Shown here: positions 1 to 8,621 of the stretch, piece after piece | How positions within the stretch are numbered: position 1 is the stretch's first letter | How the letters are laid out: each line of letters starts with the position of its first letter | Position numbers and translations under genes: made by a program | Assembly: GCA_016719855.1 (NCBI GenBank) | Contig: JADJYH010000006.1 | Span: 62,001-126,000 of the forward strand | Origin: Saprospiraceae bacterium | GTDB lineage: Bacteria; Bacteroidota; Bacteroidia; Chitinophagales; Saprospiraceae | Direction of reading: 5' to 3' | Length of the DNA stretch: 64,000 nucleotides | Notes under the pieces: model-generated | Told to the model about the DNA's origin: nothing | Database searches by the model: none | Seen by the model: the letters and a program-made list of their open reading frames with translations, nothing else

Positions 1-249
1 GTCAATATGCTGGAAGCGGTCGTCCAAGGCCCTGCACTTGTCCAAAAGCCCGTCGAGCGTAGTGGGGTAGGGTATGTGGACGGTCTTGTCCAGTAAATAA
101 CCCGTCAAGTATTGCAGGATGGACTGCCTGGAGTTGTGGCAAATCAGGTGCGTAACCGCATCTTCTTCGGCCCGGTTGATTTCTTCATCGGCGGCCATTA
201 AAAGCTGGTCGGCATCGGCGAAAAGTGACTGAGGAGATATAGCTTTCAT
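1..249 (-). CDS. HEPN-like helical protein, C-terminus beyond the window
   Basis: An open minus-strand frame runs off the left edge; 83 codons are visible from an ATG at 249. The peptide starts MKAISPQSLFADADQLL and has a helix-rich pattern (ADEEINRAEED, then HLICHNSRQSILQYL, then a segment with LDGLLDKCRALDDRF). The spacing of an acidic first helix, a buried helix with a conserved-looking C/H/S cluster and a 'dGLLdkCrald' helix resembles HEPN domains found beside minimal nucleotidyltransferases or alone. The RX4-6H motif of toxic HEPN RNases cannot be judged because the end is missing. Family assignment is by pattern only. Confidence 0.5.
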   Translation of the reverse strand, partial: MKAISPQSLFADADQLLMAADEEINRAEEDAVTHLICHNSRQSILQYLTGYLLDKTVHIPYPTTLDGLLDKCRALDDRFQHID

Positions 250-446
250 CGATTGGTGTTTTTATACGCTTCAAAATCGAATGCAATCTATTTTGTCCTA
301 AAAGGTAGGAAGTTGACTTTCTTCAAGCGGCTTGGTGACTTTTGTCAGTTAGCCAAAATCTAGGTTCTTAAAGCTCGATACCGTGGTGTTTGCCCTATCA
401 TTCGGATAACGGGCGCAGGCTGGAAAGACCACCGCCGCAAAACAAA

Positions 447-481
447 AAAAGCCTTGCAAATCAGCGACTTGCAAGGCTTTT
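447..481. terminator. Bidirectional terminator-like hairpin
   Basis: A 13-bp perfect inverted repeat (AAAAGCCTTGCAA at 447-459 and its complement at 469-481) has an A-rich left flank and T-rich right flank. It lies just past the stop of the minus-strand gene ending at 499 and could terminate in both directions. Confidence 0.7.
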
Positions 482-498
482 CATTATTTTTTGTGCGT

Positions 499-900
499 TT
501 ATTTTACTTCCTCCGCACCATCCACCAAATACTTGGTCTCCCCCTCCCAGAAGAAGTTGTTGACGTATTCCTTGTAGTGCAGTCGCACCACTTTGCCGCC
601 CAACGTGTTCAGTTTATCAGCAACATGCTCCTCCTTGACCGAGAACTTCCAGATTTGGTTGACCATAGCCGTGCCAGGGGCAGGGTTGGCGATGCCGCCT
701 TGGTTTAGTTCGCCCTCGTAGGTCTTGAAAATAAAACCTTTCCGGGAAAACTTGATGAGGGTACCGTCTCGGTAACCATCACTGTAAACAGCGCCATAGT
801 TGTAGAAAACATACCCACCAGCACCCAATACCAAGACAAAAACCGTCCATCCCAGTATCCGTTTCCATTTAATAGCAGCTAAAGGATTCTTGAATTCCAT
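499..900 (-). CDS. Small single-pass membrane protein of unknown function
   Basis: 133 codons from the ATG at 900 (MEFKNPLAAIKW). An alternative in-frame ATG at 927 would add nine residues and abut the stop of the methyltransferase gene at 928. The start at 900 is preferred because an A-rich, Bacteroidota-like leader precedes it. One transmembrane segment (about residues 17-34, GWTVFVLVLGAGGYVF) is followed by a soluble domain with YSDGYRDG, FIFKTYEGEL and a WKFSV motif. I recognise this as a small conserved Bacteroidota membrane protein sometimes mislabelled 6-phosphogluconate dehydrogenase; its function is unknown. It is probably the last gene of the symporter operon. Confidence 0.7.
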   Translation of the reverse strand: MEFKNPLAAIKWKRILGWTVFVLVLGAGGYVFYNYGAVYSDGYRDGTLIKFSRKGFIFKTYEGELNQGGIANPAPGTAMVNQIWKFSVKEEHVADKLNTLGGKVVRLHYKEYVNNFFWEGETKYLVDGAEEVK

Positions 901-927
901 GATGTTTATTTTTTTGACAAAGTTCAA

Positions 928-1831
928 TTATTTTTCCAATTCGACGATGGTTTTCACGCAAGTAACTGTGTAGTACCCGAAGTGCCGTTTGAAAGGTGAC
1001 AATGCCAGTGTCAGCAAAAGCGCTTGAAGGTACCGGAGTTGTTCCTTGTCATTTTTAACTAGGTGTGCAACAAACAGTTTCATTGCAACCACTGGAATAT
1101 GGGCCAGTGAAGGCGCAATGTTCCAACTAATGTCCTTGATGGCGATTTTTTCAAACCCTTGTTTTTGCAGCGCTTTTTCAAAGCCGTCAATGGGCGCCAA
1201 CGAGGGCATCCCCCATGCTGCAAGGCTTTTTTGATAGAGCCAATCAACGAGCTTGGGCAGTGGCCCATCCTGTCTCTTGAACCCATCCACTATTACCAGC
1301 CTACCACCGGGGCGCAGCACCCTGGCCATTTCCACCAGCAGCTTTTCTTTCGTTTCGCCTTCGGCAAAACAGGCGCTTTCGAGTGCGTAAGCAGCGTCAA
1401 ACCGGTCGGCGAGAAAGGGCATGGCCTCAAAGTCAGCTACCCGGAATTCCGAAGTGGGGCATGACTGCATGGCCACTTCGAGTTGCGCTGTGCTGTTGTT
1501 TATGCCAGTAAAAGTGGCCTTGGGGAAATGGCGCTGCAACTGCGCCACGGTGGCCCCGTAGCCGCAGCCAACGTCGAGGATATGGGCTGGCGAGGAGGTT
1601 TCCAACGCCAATTGCCAAGCGACGAAAGCATTCATCTGGCGAAGCATCCCCTCTCGTTGAAAAGGGTTGTCGCCCCAACGAAAATACCCGAAATGTACAT
1701 TCAGCGAAGGACTCCAAAAGCGGTAATGCAATGGCAAGCGGCGAGAATTTTGGCAAGATAAAGTCTGGGAACTGGCGGAGCCAGTTCCCAGACAAACCCA
1801 ACTTATGGGCCAAGCGGAAAATCATCTTCAT
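928..1831 (-). CDS. Class I SAM-dependent methyltransferase (one frameshift near 1733)
   Basis: The continuous reading frame begins only at a TTG at 1737, but the preceding frame supplies a natural N-terminus from an ATG at 1831 (MKMIFRLAHKLGLSGNW...KFSPLA). Removing one T at about 1733 joins SPLA to HYRFWSPSLNVHFGY. The joined protein is about 300 residues. It has SAM motif I (HILDVGCGYGA), an acidic motif II region (FRVADFEAMPF) and post-motif LRPGGRLVIVDGF, so it is a Methyltransf_11/25-type enzyme. The substrate is unknown; distant relatives methylate sterols, tocopherols or other lipids. The start lies 2 nt after the MetS stop, indicating translational coupling. The indel may be a sequencing error, since the rest is well preserved. 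Confidence 0.75.
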
Positions 1832-1833
1832 CC

Positions 1834-1932
1834 TTACCAGGTGTGCGCAGCACGGTAACGAAAAAAGTACACGGTAAAACAGGTGATGGTCACCTGTGCC
1901 AATAACATGATGGTTAATGCTGATGAATTCAT
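1834..1932 (-). CDS. MetS-type small subunit of a sodium symporter, 32 aa
   Basis: The ATG overlaps the symporter stop by four bases (ATGA). The product begins MNSSALTIMLLAQVTITCFT and continues into VYFFRYRAAHTW. It is a single hydrophobic helix starting with the MNSSA signature seen in MetS, the small subunit that accompanies MetP-type neurotransmitter:sodium symporters (methionine/alanine uptake in Corynebacterium). Position, length and helix all fit. The product presumably sits in the inner membrane beside the 12-helix transporter. Confidence 0.8.
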   Translation of the reverse strand: MNSSALTIMLLAQVTITCFTVYFFRYRAAHTW

Positions 1933-3734
1933 GGCGTATTTCTTCCTTGTTTAACCCGAATTTGGTAGGCTCTGTAAACCAGTGCTGCAATGCCAAAGAA
2001 CAGCCCAAGCAACATGAATCTCGCAAATGGGATATAAGTTAATTTCTTGTTCAAAATCTCCAAGTGCTCAGGGTCGGACATCGTCTTGACCTTGCCAAGC
2101 TGTTTGTCCAATTTGACCTGGTATTTTGCTTTTTCCTTCACGTCGGTTTCCGCCTCCATCAGGATACGGATGTCATCTGCCTCTTTTTGGAGTGCTGGCA
2201 GCGTGGCCGGGTTCTGTATGGTGGCGATTTCTTCCTTGATACCAGCATTGCCTATTTGCTTGATGAGTGAACTGTTGTCCAGCGGCCAGCCTTCACTGCT
2301 CAGCCTGCTGAAAGCGCCAGACCATTCGTTGCCCTTGGGCGTGATGACGGAGCCAATAAAGACAAACAACAGCATGATGGGAGTTACCCATTTTATGACG
2401 AATTTCAAGACATTTGGTAGTTTGATGTCGGCACCAAGGTTGATTTCGTGCCAACCTTTCGTCATGCCAAATACCCAGGAGAAAAGTATGGTTTCGAGCA
2501 AGGCAAAAACAACGAGTGAGACCGTGCCTGCCCAGTAATCGTACTCGTCAAATACGCCGTAGTTGTAGAAGAACACGGTGGGCAAGCCCAATATGAGCAC
2601 GATTAGGCCAAAGGAAATCGCCCCCTTTTTTTGTTGCCATCCGAACTCGTCCCGCATAAAGCCCATCCAAGGCGTACCCATGGCGAGTGAAGAGGTGATG
2701 CCTGCAAAGAACAACAACCCGAACCAAAACACCCCTGCTATGACGGCCAAGGTTGGGCCCCATTGCTGGAAAAGATAAGGCATGGTCTGGAATGCCATCC
2801 CGAATCCTGCGTTTTCCTGCACCCAAGCGATGCCGAGGTAACCCGCTGCAATTGGAATAACGATGCTTGCACCAAGAACTACCTCCACAAACTCGTTCAT
2901 GAAACCAGCCGAAACGCCGTTAAGGGCGATGTCATCCTTCGTCTTCACATAAGCGGCATAGCAATGGATGGTGCCCATGCCCACTGATAGTGTGAAGAAT
3001 ATTTGCCCGGCAGCGGCCAGCCAGACTTTGGGATTCATGAGGGAGTCATACTGTGGGGTCCAAAGGAAATTGAGACCGTCCCAAGCCGAGGCCGTTGGAT
3101 GCTCAGCCGATGCGCCCGAAGTGCCAAGTGTTAGGCCCTTCACCGCCAGAAAAGCAGCAAAAATAATAAGTAAGGGCATCCCGATTTTGGCCACCTTTTC
3201 TACCCCTGCCAACCCCTTGGACAAAATCCAAGTGTTCAGGCTCAGGCAGATGATGTAAAAAATAACCGCCTCGTAAGGTATGCCCGTCGTGGAAACACCG
3301 ATGTCAACGTAGTCATTGAAAAAATTGGCCACTTCGGCCTGGCTCTTTCCCGTGAATGTGCCACTCAAGGAGTGGTAAACGTAGGACATCGTCCAGCTCT
3401 CGATATAACAATAGTAGGCCGCCACTGCGATATTGGTAAAGATACCGAATACCCCGATGTACTTCCATAAGCGCCCCTTTGCCATCGTGTCGAGGATATA
3501 GGGCGTGCTGTGGTTGCCAGACCGGCCCCCAAATCGGCCCATGCTCCATTCAATCATCAACAGCGGTATGCCCATCAACAGGAAGCACACCAAGTAAGGG
3601 ATGATGAAAGCGCCCCCGCCATTCTGCACGGCCTGCACCGGAAAGCGTAGAAAGTTGCCGAGGCCAACCGCATTGCCCGCCATGGCGAGTATCAAGCCAA
3701 TGCGTGAACCCCATTCTTGTTTTTTTGCACTCAT
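1929..3734 (-). CDS. Sodium-dependent transporter, neurotransmitter:sodium symporter family
   Basis: 601 residues, with the N-terminal NSS signature (SRIGLILAMAGNAVGLGNF followed by LRFP) that forms the substrate and sodium site in TM1, then about 12 hydrophobic segments including EWSMGRFGG. Near residues 470-560 is an unusual, mostly charged stretch before the final helix, containing an alanine/glutamate-rich coiled-coil-like region (KEEIATIQNPATLPALQKE). Classical NSS proteins are shorter here. Likely role: Na+-coupled uptake of amino acids across the inner membrane; the substrate cannot be read from sequence. It is the first gene of a tight minus-strand operon with metS and a methyltransferase. 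Confidence 0.9.
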   Translation of the reverse strand: MSAKKQEWGSRIGLILAMAGNAVGLGNFLRFPVQAVQNGGGAFIIPYLVCFLLMGIPLLMIEWSMGRFGGRSGNHSTPYILDTMAKGRLWKYIGVFGIFTNIAVAAYYCYIESWTMSYVYHSLSGTFTGKSQAEVANFFNDYVDIGVSTTGIPYEAVIFYIICLSLNTWILSKGLAGVEKVAKIGMPLLIIFAAFLAVKGLTLGTSGASAEHPTASAWDGLNFLWTPQYDSLMNPKVWLAAAGQIFFTLSVGMGTIHCYAAYVKTKDDIALNGVSAGFMNEFVEVVLGASIVIPIAAGYLGIAWVQENAGFGMAFQTMPYLFQQWGPTLAVIAGVFWFGLLFFAGITSSLAMGTPWMGFMRDEFGWQQKKGAISFGLIVLILGLPTVFFYNYGVFDEYDYWAGTVSLVVFALLETILFSWVFGMTKGWHEINLGADIKLPNVLKFVIKWVTPIMLLFVFIGSVITPKGNEWSGAFSRLSSEGWPLDNSSLIKQIGNAGIKEEIATIQNPATLPALQKEADDIRILMEAETDVKEKAKYQVKLDKQLGKVKTMSDPEHLEILNKKLTYIPFARFMLLGLFFGIAALVYRAYQIRVKQGRNTP

Positions 3735-3947
3735 TCTTCGTTGGTTTTGTTACATGATTTGGCTGCTGTGCCCTTTGCCACTGCCGCCAAGGAATTTGAA
3801 CGATGGGGCAAGGTAATCAGGAAAGTTTTTTCAAGGAAAAATTCAGGTGAAAAATTGGCAAATGGTCAGAAACCCGCTACAGGCTATTCTATGGTGAAAA
3901 ATATTTCAATACCTTTCGCTCACCGAATATCCCAATATTCCAATCGG

Positions 3948-4234
3948 ATAGCCGGGAAATGCTCAAGCCGCCGGTGCCAAGAACATCCAGGAATACCGGG
4001 GCGACTCAGCCATCGGCTTCGGCATACGAGATGGACACCGCCCGCATGGGCAGTGACCCCAAGACCAGCGCCCTCAACGGCCACAACCAGCTTTGGGCTG
4101 TGCCCAACGTGTTCATGACGGACGGGGCTTGCATGGCTTCGTCGGCCTTCCAGAACCCGTCGCTGACATATATGGCGCTGACAGCGAGGGCTTGTGATTG
4201 GGCGGTGGGGGAGATGAAGAAGCAGAATCTCTAA
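3948..4234 (+). pseudogene. C-terminal remnant of a GMC oxidoreductase
   Basis: The fragment reads DTARMGSDPKTSALNGHNQL, VPNVFMTDGACMASSAFQNP and SLTYMALTARACDWA, the C-terminal block of GMC-type flavoprotein dehydrogenases (gluconate 2-dehydrogenase-like large subunits). Upstream, AGAKNIQEYRGDSAIGFG lies in another frame, and the HEMG motif is destroyed at 'GIRDG/YEMD'. At least two indels are needed to join the pieces, and the rest of the gene (over 400 codons) is absent. A true genomic remnant, not an active gene. Confidence 0.8.
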
Positions 4235-4308
4235 AGAAAGTCGTGGAAGGATGAGTGGTAAGCCTCTATTTTACCTATCAACTTTCCGGCGGGGTGTTTA
4301 AGCCGCCC

Positions 4309-5819
4309 CTACCTAATCTTCACAAACTTCCCGGTCAAAAAGTCCTTTTTGTCTTTTTGATTGATGATTTGGTAGGCATAGGTGCCGGGCGGGAACTGGG
4401 CAATATCCAGTTCATAATACACGCTTTGGAAACTTGCTTGGTGCATCTGCTTGCCGTTCATGTCGGCGACTTTGAGCAGGAAGTTTGGTTTGGTGTCTTC
4501 ACGGTTTTTCAATTCAAAATTGATATAGATGCTGGCGGGGTTGGGGAACACAGCCACGGACATGGCCTCCTGGCTGAGGGCTTCCACGGTCATGTCAGCG
4601 ATAGGAGAAGAGGAGGCTGCAACTTCGGTAGCGGCAGCGGGTGATGCTTGCTCAAGTCCTTCCGTGGTGGTAGATACCCCAATGTCGAGTTTCCAGACTA
4701 TGGAATAGGACTGCGAATCCGATAATATGACGGAACCTGCCAACAGGATGCTGTTTTCGCCGAATGGCAACAGCGTGGTGGTTGCCATGCGACGGGTGTT
4801 CAGTTGACGCTCATTCAGTGGGTTGCCATCCCGGTCAAAGCGTTGCAGGACATAACGGTGGTTTGCCATGTTTTCCCAATCATAGTAGTTGTTCAGGAGG
4901 ATGATGCTGTTGTCGGTGATGAGGAAAGAGTCAAAATAGCCTTCTGTTTCCAGCACCAGTATTTTTTCAGATTCAATTGATGGTCCAAAAGGTACAGCTT
5001 CTTCGCTCCTCTGTAGCCAATATCGGTCAGCACGGCTATTTCATCACCAATGCTTTGGATGGCCTGTACCATTTCGTTTGGCCGCTCAAATTCGAATTTG
5101 CGCAGGAGGGATTTGCCGTCGGTGAGGATGAGGAGGCTGCTAACGGGTGTTAGTGCTACGCCCGATTCATTTTCCATTCCAAAATTGAAGGTGACGACCC
5201 AATTCCCTTCTTGCGTCTGAACAGGGAACCGGCTGATGTTTGCCATCAAAGGCACCTTGGGTTTTTCCAATTCCTGGAGGTCAATTTCTTGGTCTTCTAT
5301 GTTGAAGTCCCAGTCAATGTTTCGGATTCCCAACTTTGGAGTAGGTCTGCTAAAACCACTTTGAGAGAAAATGGTGTACCCGGTGTTTGTCCTGACGGTG
5401 GCGAAACGGTGCAGGATGAAGGGCGCTCCGGTGAGTGTGAGTTTCCCTTTGTGGTCGAAGACTCTGGAGTCTTGAGTTGCTTGTCCTGCACCTATGCAAT
5501 TGTAATCGGTAGTCAGGTACATGTCATCCCGGAAGGCATAAAGGGAGGCCCGGTTGCGGCAGCTATTGACTTGCACTCGGCCGTTGAAGTTGCCGTGCTT
5601 ATCGAGAATCAAAAGGGATTTTTCTTCGATGCTTCCACTGGATCCCCGATTCTTGTGTGTGGAAATGTTGTGGTAGTTGTTGCCAGCGGCATCTATCCAT
5701 GAGTCACTTGCGCTATTTGCCTTTGATTTTGAACCTTCGTATTTCCATTCCTGGGCTTGGCTTGCTAGGGCAAGCAGGAGGGAGAGCAGTACGATGGTGG
5801 AGAAGCGGTAAATTAGCAT
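4309..5819 (-). CDS. Secreted protein with T9SS type A sorting domain (frameshift at an A6 run)
   Basis: Two overlapping frames together make one protein of about 500 residues. The first begins MLIYRFSTIVLLSLLLALAS (signal peptide) and runs to LDHQLNLKK; the second continues LVLETEGYFDSFLITDNS to the end. They join by adding one A to the six-A run (4962-4967 on the plus strand). The body has beta-strand repeats such as LLILDKHGN and LYLLDHQLN, suggesting a beta-propeller. The C-terminus carries the type A sorting signal (VFPNPASIYINFEL ... GTYAYQI ... GKFVKI), so it should be exported by type IX secretion and attached to the cell surface. Function unknown. Confidence 0.8.
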
Positions 5820-6083
5820 TGGTATGTTTTTCAGCCAAAGTTAGTGATTGTTTTGAGAGAAGCCTATCCAATGAGTCATAACATGGCAGGTCAAATGAAA
5901 CGCTGGTTGGAATGGGTGTCTTTTGACAATAATAGGGTACGCCCCTTATAACGGGACTAGAAGCCCACTACTTACTCGTTATTTCCCCCCATGAAATTCC
6001 CCGCCTGTTCCCAGCTTTGCTCGAAACGGACAGTGGTGGTGGCCTCTGGCCGCCGCATGCAAAAAATTGCCGGAAGGCACCGC

Positions 6084-6575
6084 TTACTTCTCCTCATCCC
6101 CATCCACATCCCCTGCCTCCTCGCAAACCTTCGTTCCATCTGCCAAAAACAGCACGTCCGAAGTCTGGGTGCCATTTTTCAGTTCCACCTCGTACTGTTT
6201 CGAGCCATCGGCCATGTCGAGCACCTCTGCTTCAGCAATGGTATGGCTAGGGTAGTTTGCAGTGACAGAAGCCGTGACGGCTGAGGGCAGGGCATTTGCA
6301 TCAATTTCCGATTCCGTGAAAAGTAAAACCCCCTCGGCACTGAAGGTCAAATCCTTTGTCTTGTCTTCTTCGACTTCCAGTTTTACTTCGTAAACCGTAG
6401 CTCCGGTGCAAAGTTTTTCCTGTTCCGATTCCTCAATTTCAGCCTTTTGATAGTTCGTGTCAAGGTAGGTCTGTACGGTGGCTGGTAGTTTGATGGTCTG
6501 GCCTTCATCATCGCAACCGATGAAGGCGAAGGTTGCTGTTGCAACCAAAAAAAGCGGAGTCAAGCATTTTTTCAT
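6084..6575 (-). CDS. PepSY-like (DUF2874-type) lipoprotein
   Basis: 163 residues. The N-terminus MKKCLTPLFLVATATFAFIG followed by C-D-D-E is a lipoprotein signal with a lipobox cysteine. Two repeats follow, each of the form 'P..V...l...Y....i...e.........YEVEL..G....v.F...G': LPATVQTYLDTNYQKAEIEE and LPSAVTASVTANYPSHTIAE, with TVYEVKLE and KQYEVELKNG. This matches the putative beta-lactamase-inhibitor-like PepSY-like family common in Bacteroidota. The tail is very acidic (DVDGDEEK). Probably a periplasmic or outer-membrane lipoprotein; role unknown. Confidence 0.75.
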   Translation of the reverse strand: MKKCLTPLFLVATATFAFIGCDDEGQTIKLPATVQTYLDTNYQKAEIEESEQEKLCTGATVYEVKLEVEEDKTKDLTFSAEGVLLFTESEIDANALPSAVTASVTANYPSHTIAEAEVLDMADGSKQYEVELKNGTQTSDVLFLADGTKVCEEAGDVDGDEEK

Positions 6576-6853
6576 GATGGTGAGATTTTATGATAAGTGA
6601 TTCGTAGTCAGCGAATTAGGCGTGAGGTGTGGAGCGCCTTGCAAAGCCATCCGCTCAATTCATGTTTTGGCTCACTAAGGTAAGAAACTTTTCTTTCTGG
6701 AAAATCATCATTCAGTGATTGCCCCCAAAACTGAACTAGCGAAAAGCGGCTGTGGATGGTCGTCCATCATCATTTGAAACTTATTTTTTGCTCCGATTGA
6801 GTCGAATTTTGCGAACTTGCAGCCATTATTTTTCAAACCAAAATCTTGATTAA

Positions 6854-8290
6854 GTGAAAAAAATCCTACTCTTATCCCTGCTGTTTTGTGTTGTTTCCGT
6901 TGGCGCCTTTGGCCAAACCTTGCTAACGAGCCAATACCTTGGCAAAAAGACAAAGCAAGAACTGACGTTACAATACTTTTTTTTCCCCATCAGCAATGGC
7001 GTCAACTACTACAAAATCACTTACGAAACACCCGATGCACAAGGCAATACGTCCATCGCATCCGCCTTGATGGCCGTGCCGGACGACACGACGAAAATCT
7101 ATCCCCTGCTTTGCTACCAGCACGGCACTTCCTCAAGCAAGACCGACGTCCCTTCGAACCTGAATGCTGAATCCGCCCTGCCTATTTTGTTTGCAGGACT
7201 TGGCTTCGTCAGCGTCACGCCCGATTACCTTGGCCTTGGCGATTCGCCTGGCTTCCACCCTTACGTTCATGCTGCCACAGAAGCCAGTGCAGGGGCGGAT
7301 GCGCTCAGGGCCATCAAGGACTTTGCACTGGAGGAGGGCATCTGCTACGAAAACCGGGTTTTCCTCACCGGCTATTCGCAGGGGGGACACTCCTCGGCAG
7401 CACTTCACCGTGACCTCGACCAAGGCGATGAGTTCGACGTGGTTGCGGCAGCCCACCTCTCGGGGCCGTACAGTATCAGTGTGGTGATGCGGGAACTGCT
7501 GTTCTCCGATGAACCTTACAACCGCCCGGCCTATCTCATCAACACCATGTTCAGTTACCAGTACGTTTACGGCAACCTGTTCAGCGACATGACCGAGGCC
7601 GTGAAGCCCGCCTACGTGGATAAGTGCAATCAATTTTTCAACAACCAAATCAGTTTGACCGAGCTAAACGACTTCCTCGTGGCGGAATTGACTGCCGCTG
7701 AGGGCGCTCCCATTGCCAGCCGTATTTTCAATGACGACTTCAGGGCAGCAGTGGAGGCCGACCCCAACCATCCGGTCAACCTCGCCCTCGCCGATAACGA
7801 CGTTTACGACTGGGTGCCAACGGCCCCGACCCGCCTGTTCTACTGTGCTGGCGACGACCAGGTGCCATTCGAGAACAGTGTGGTGGCAGAAGCAGGCTTT
7901 ATGGCCAATGGCGCTGCCAATATTGATGCCGTTAACCTTGGCAATTTTGACCATGTTGGCTGCGTGACGCCAGCCGTTTTCAATACCATTAATTTGTTCA
8001 CGCCAATACAAGGAACACTTCTGACTTGCCCGCAGGTGAGTTCGGTTGATGAACAAGCGCTGTCCTTTCAGGTCTATCCAAACCCTGCTGGCGAGGTGGT
8101 TTTTGTAAAAGATTTTCCGTCAAGTGGCGAGTTGCGGGTGTTGGACATGCAGGGCAGGGTGCAATTGCGCCAGCCAATTTCCGAAGGCGACCAAGAGATT
8201 AGGACGGGCGGGTTGCTGGATGGGATGTATTTTTTGGATTGCCAAACGGAGTTGGGTAGTTTTAGGCTGAAATTGGTCGTCAAGCATTGA
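6854..8290 (+). CDS. Secreted alpha/beta hydrolase (lipase-like) with T9SS sorting domain
   Basis: 478 residues from a GTG start (KKILLLSLLFCVVSVGAFGQ signal peptide). The serine nucleophile elbow is GYSQGG within VFLTGYSQGGHSSAAL. The acid is likely the Asp in FYCAGDDQVPFENSV and the histidine lies in NFDHVGCVTPAVF. An oxyanion-loop-like CYQHGTSSSKTDVP precedes them. This fits secretory lipase or prolyl-peptidase-like hydrolases acting on an extracellular ester or peptide. The C-terminus (VYPNPAGEVVFVKDF ... GMYFLDCQ ... FRLKLVVKH) is a type A T9SS sorting domain. No indels seen. Monocistronic; both neighbours are over 270 nt away. Confidence 0.85.
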   Translation: MKKILLLSLLFCVVSVGAFGQTLLTSQYLGKKTKQELTLQYFFFPISNGVNYYKITYETPDAQGNTSIASALMAVPDDTTKIYPLLCYQHGTSSSKTDVPSNLNAESALPILFAGLGFVSVTPDYLGLGDSPGFHPYVHAATEASAGADALRAIKDFALEEGICYENRVFLTGYSQGGHSSAALHRDLDQGDEFDVVAAAHLSGPYSISVVMRELLFSDEPYNRPAYLINTMFSYQYVYGNLFSDMTEAVKPAYVDKCNQFFNNQISLTELNDFLVAELTAAEGAPIASRIFNDDFRAAVEADPNHPVNLALADNDVYDWVPTAPTRLFYCAGDDQVPFENSVVAEAGFMANGAANIDAVNLGNFDHVGCVTPAVFNTINLFTPIQGTLLTCPQVSSVDEQALSFQVYPNPAGEVVFVKDFPSSGELRVLDMQGRVQLRQPISEGDQEIRTGGLLDGMYFLDCQTELGSFRLKLVVKH

Positions 8291-8621
8291 CCAGGCTGGT
8301 TTAAATTCGACTAAATTCGAAAAGATATTCTTGGGTGCTGCTTCCGTAGCGCCCATTTTTTTGCCTAAAAATCAAGCATTATTGTATCCTTGCCTTGGCT
8401 AATTTCCCCATACCAATCAACTTTCGGCCTGTGGAGGCTTTTCGTGAAAAATGAATAGCATTAGGTGAAATCGTTAAACCCAAACTGCCCCTCCTCGCCC
8501 CCTTCGGCGGCTTGTCGGGGGAGAGGGTCTTTGGGCTGCGCTGGAAATGAGCGCCCCCAAGCCCCCTATTTTTCACGCAAAAACGACATGAGCTAAACTT
8601 CATCATCAAAAGACAGACACA
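8291..8621. other. Intergenic, no gene recognised
   Basis: 331 nt with a GC-rich pyrimidine/purine-biased stretch around 8490-8560 (CCCCTCCTCGCCCCC ... GGGGGAGAGGG) that could form a weak hairpin. I see no coding potential or clear promoter box. Confidence 0.4.

Noticed and set aside
1764..1792. Perfect 13-bp hairpin with three-base loop (TCTGGGAACTGGC ... GCCAGTTCCCAGA)
   Set aside because: It lies inside the reconstructed methyltransferase coding region (GLSGNWLRQFPD) and has no T-run, so it is probably coding coincidence rather than a terminator.
4955..4970. Programmed -1 frameshifting at the A6 run of the T9SS protein gene
   Set aside because: Many other homopolymer indels occur in the window, so a sequencing or mutational indel is the simpler explanation; no downstream stimulatory structure was seen.
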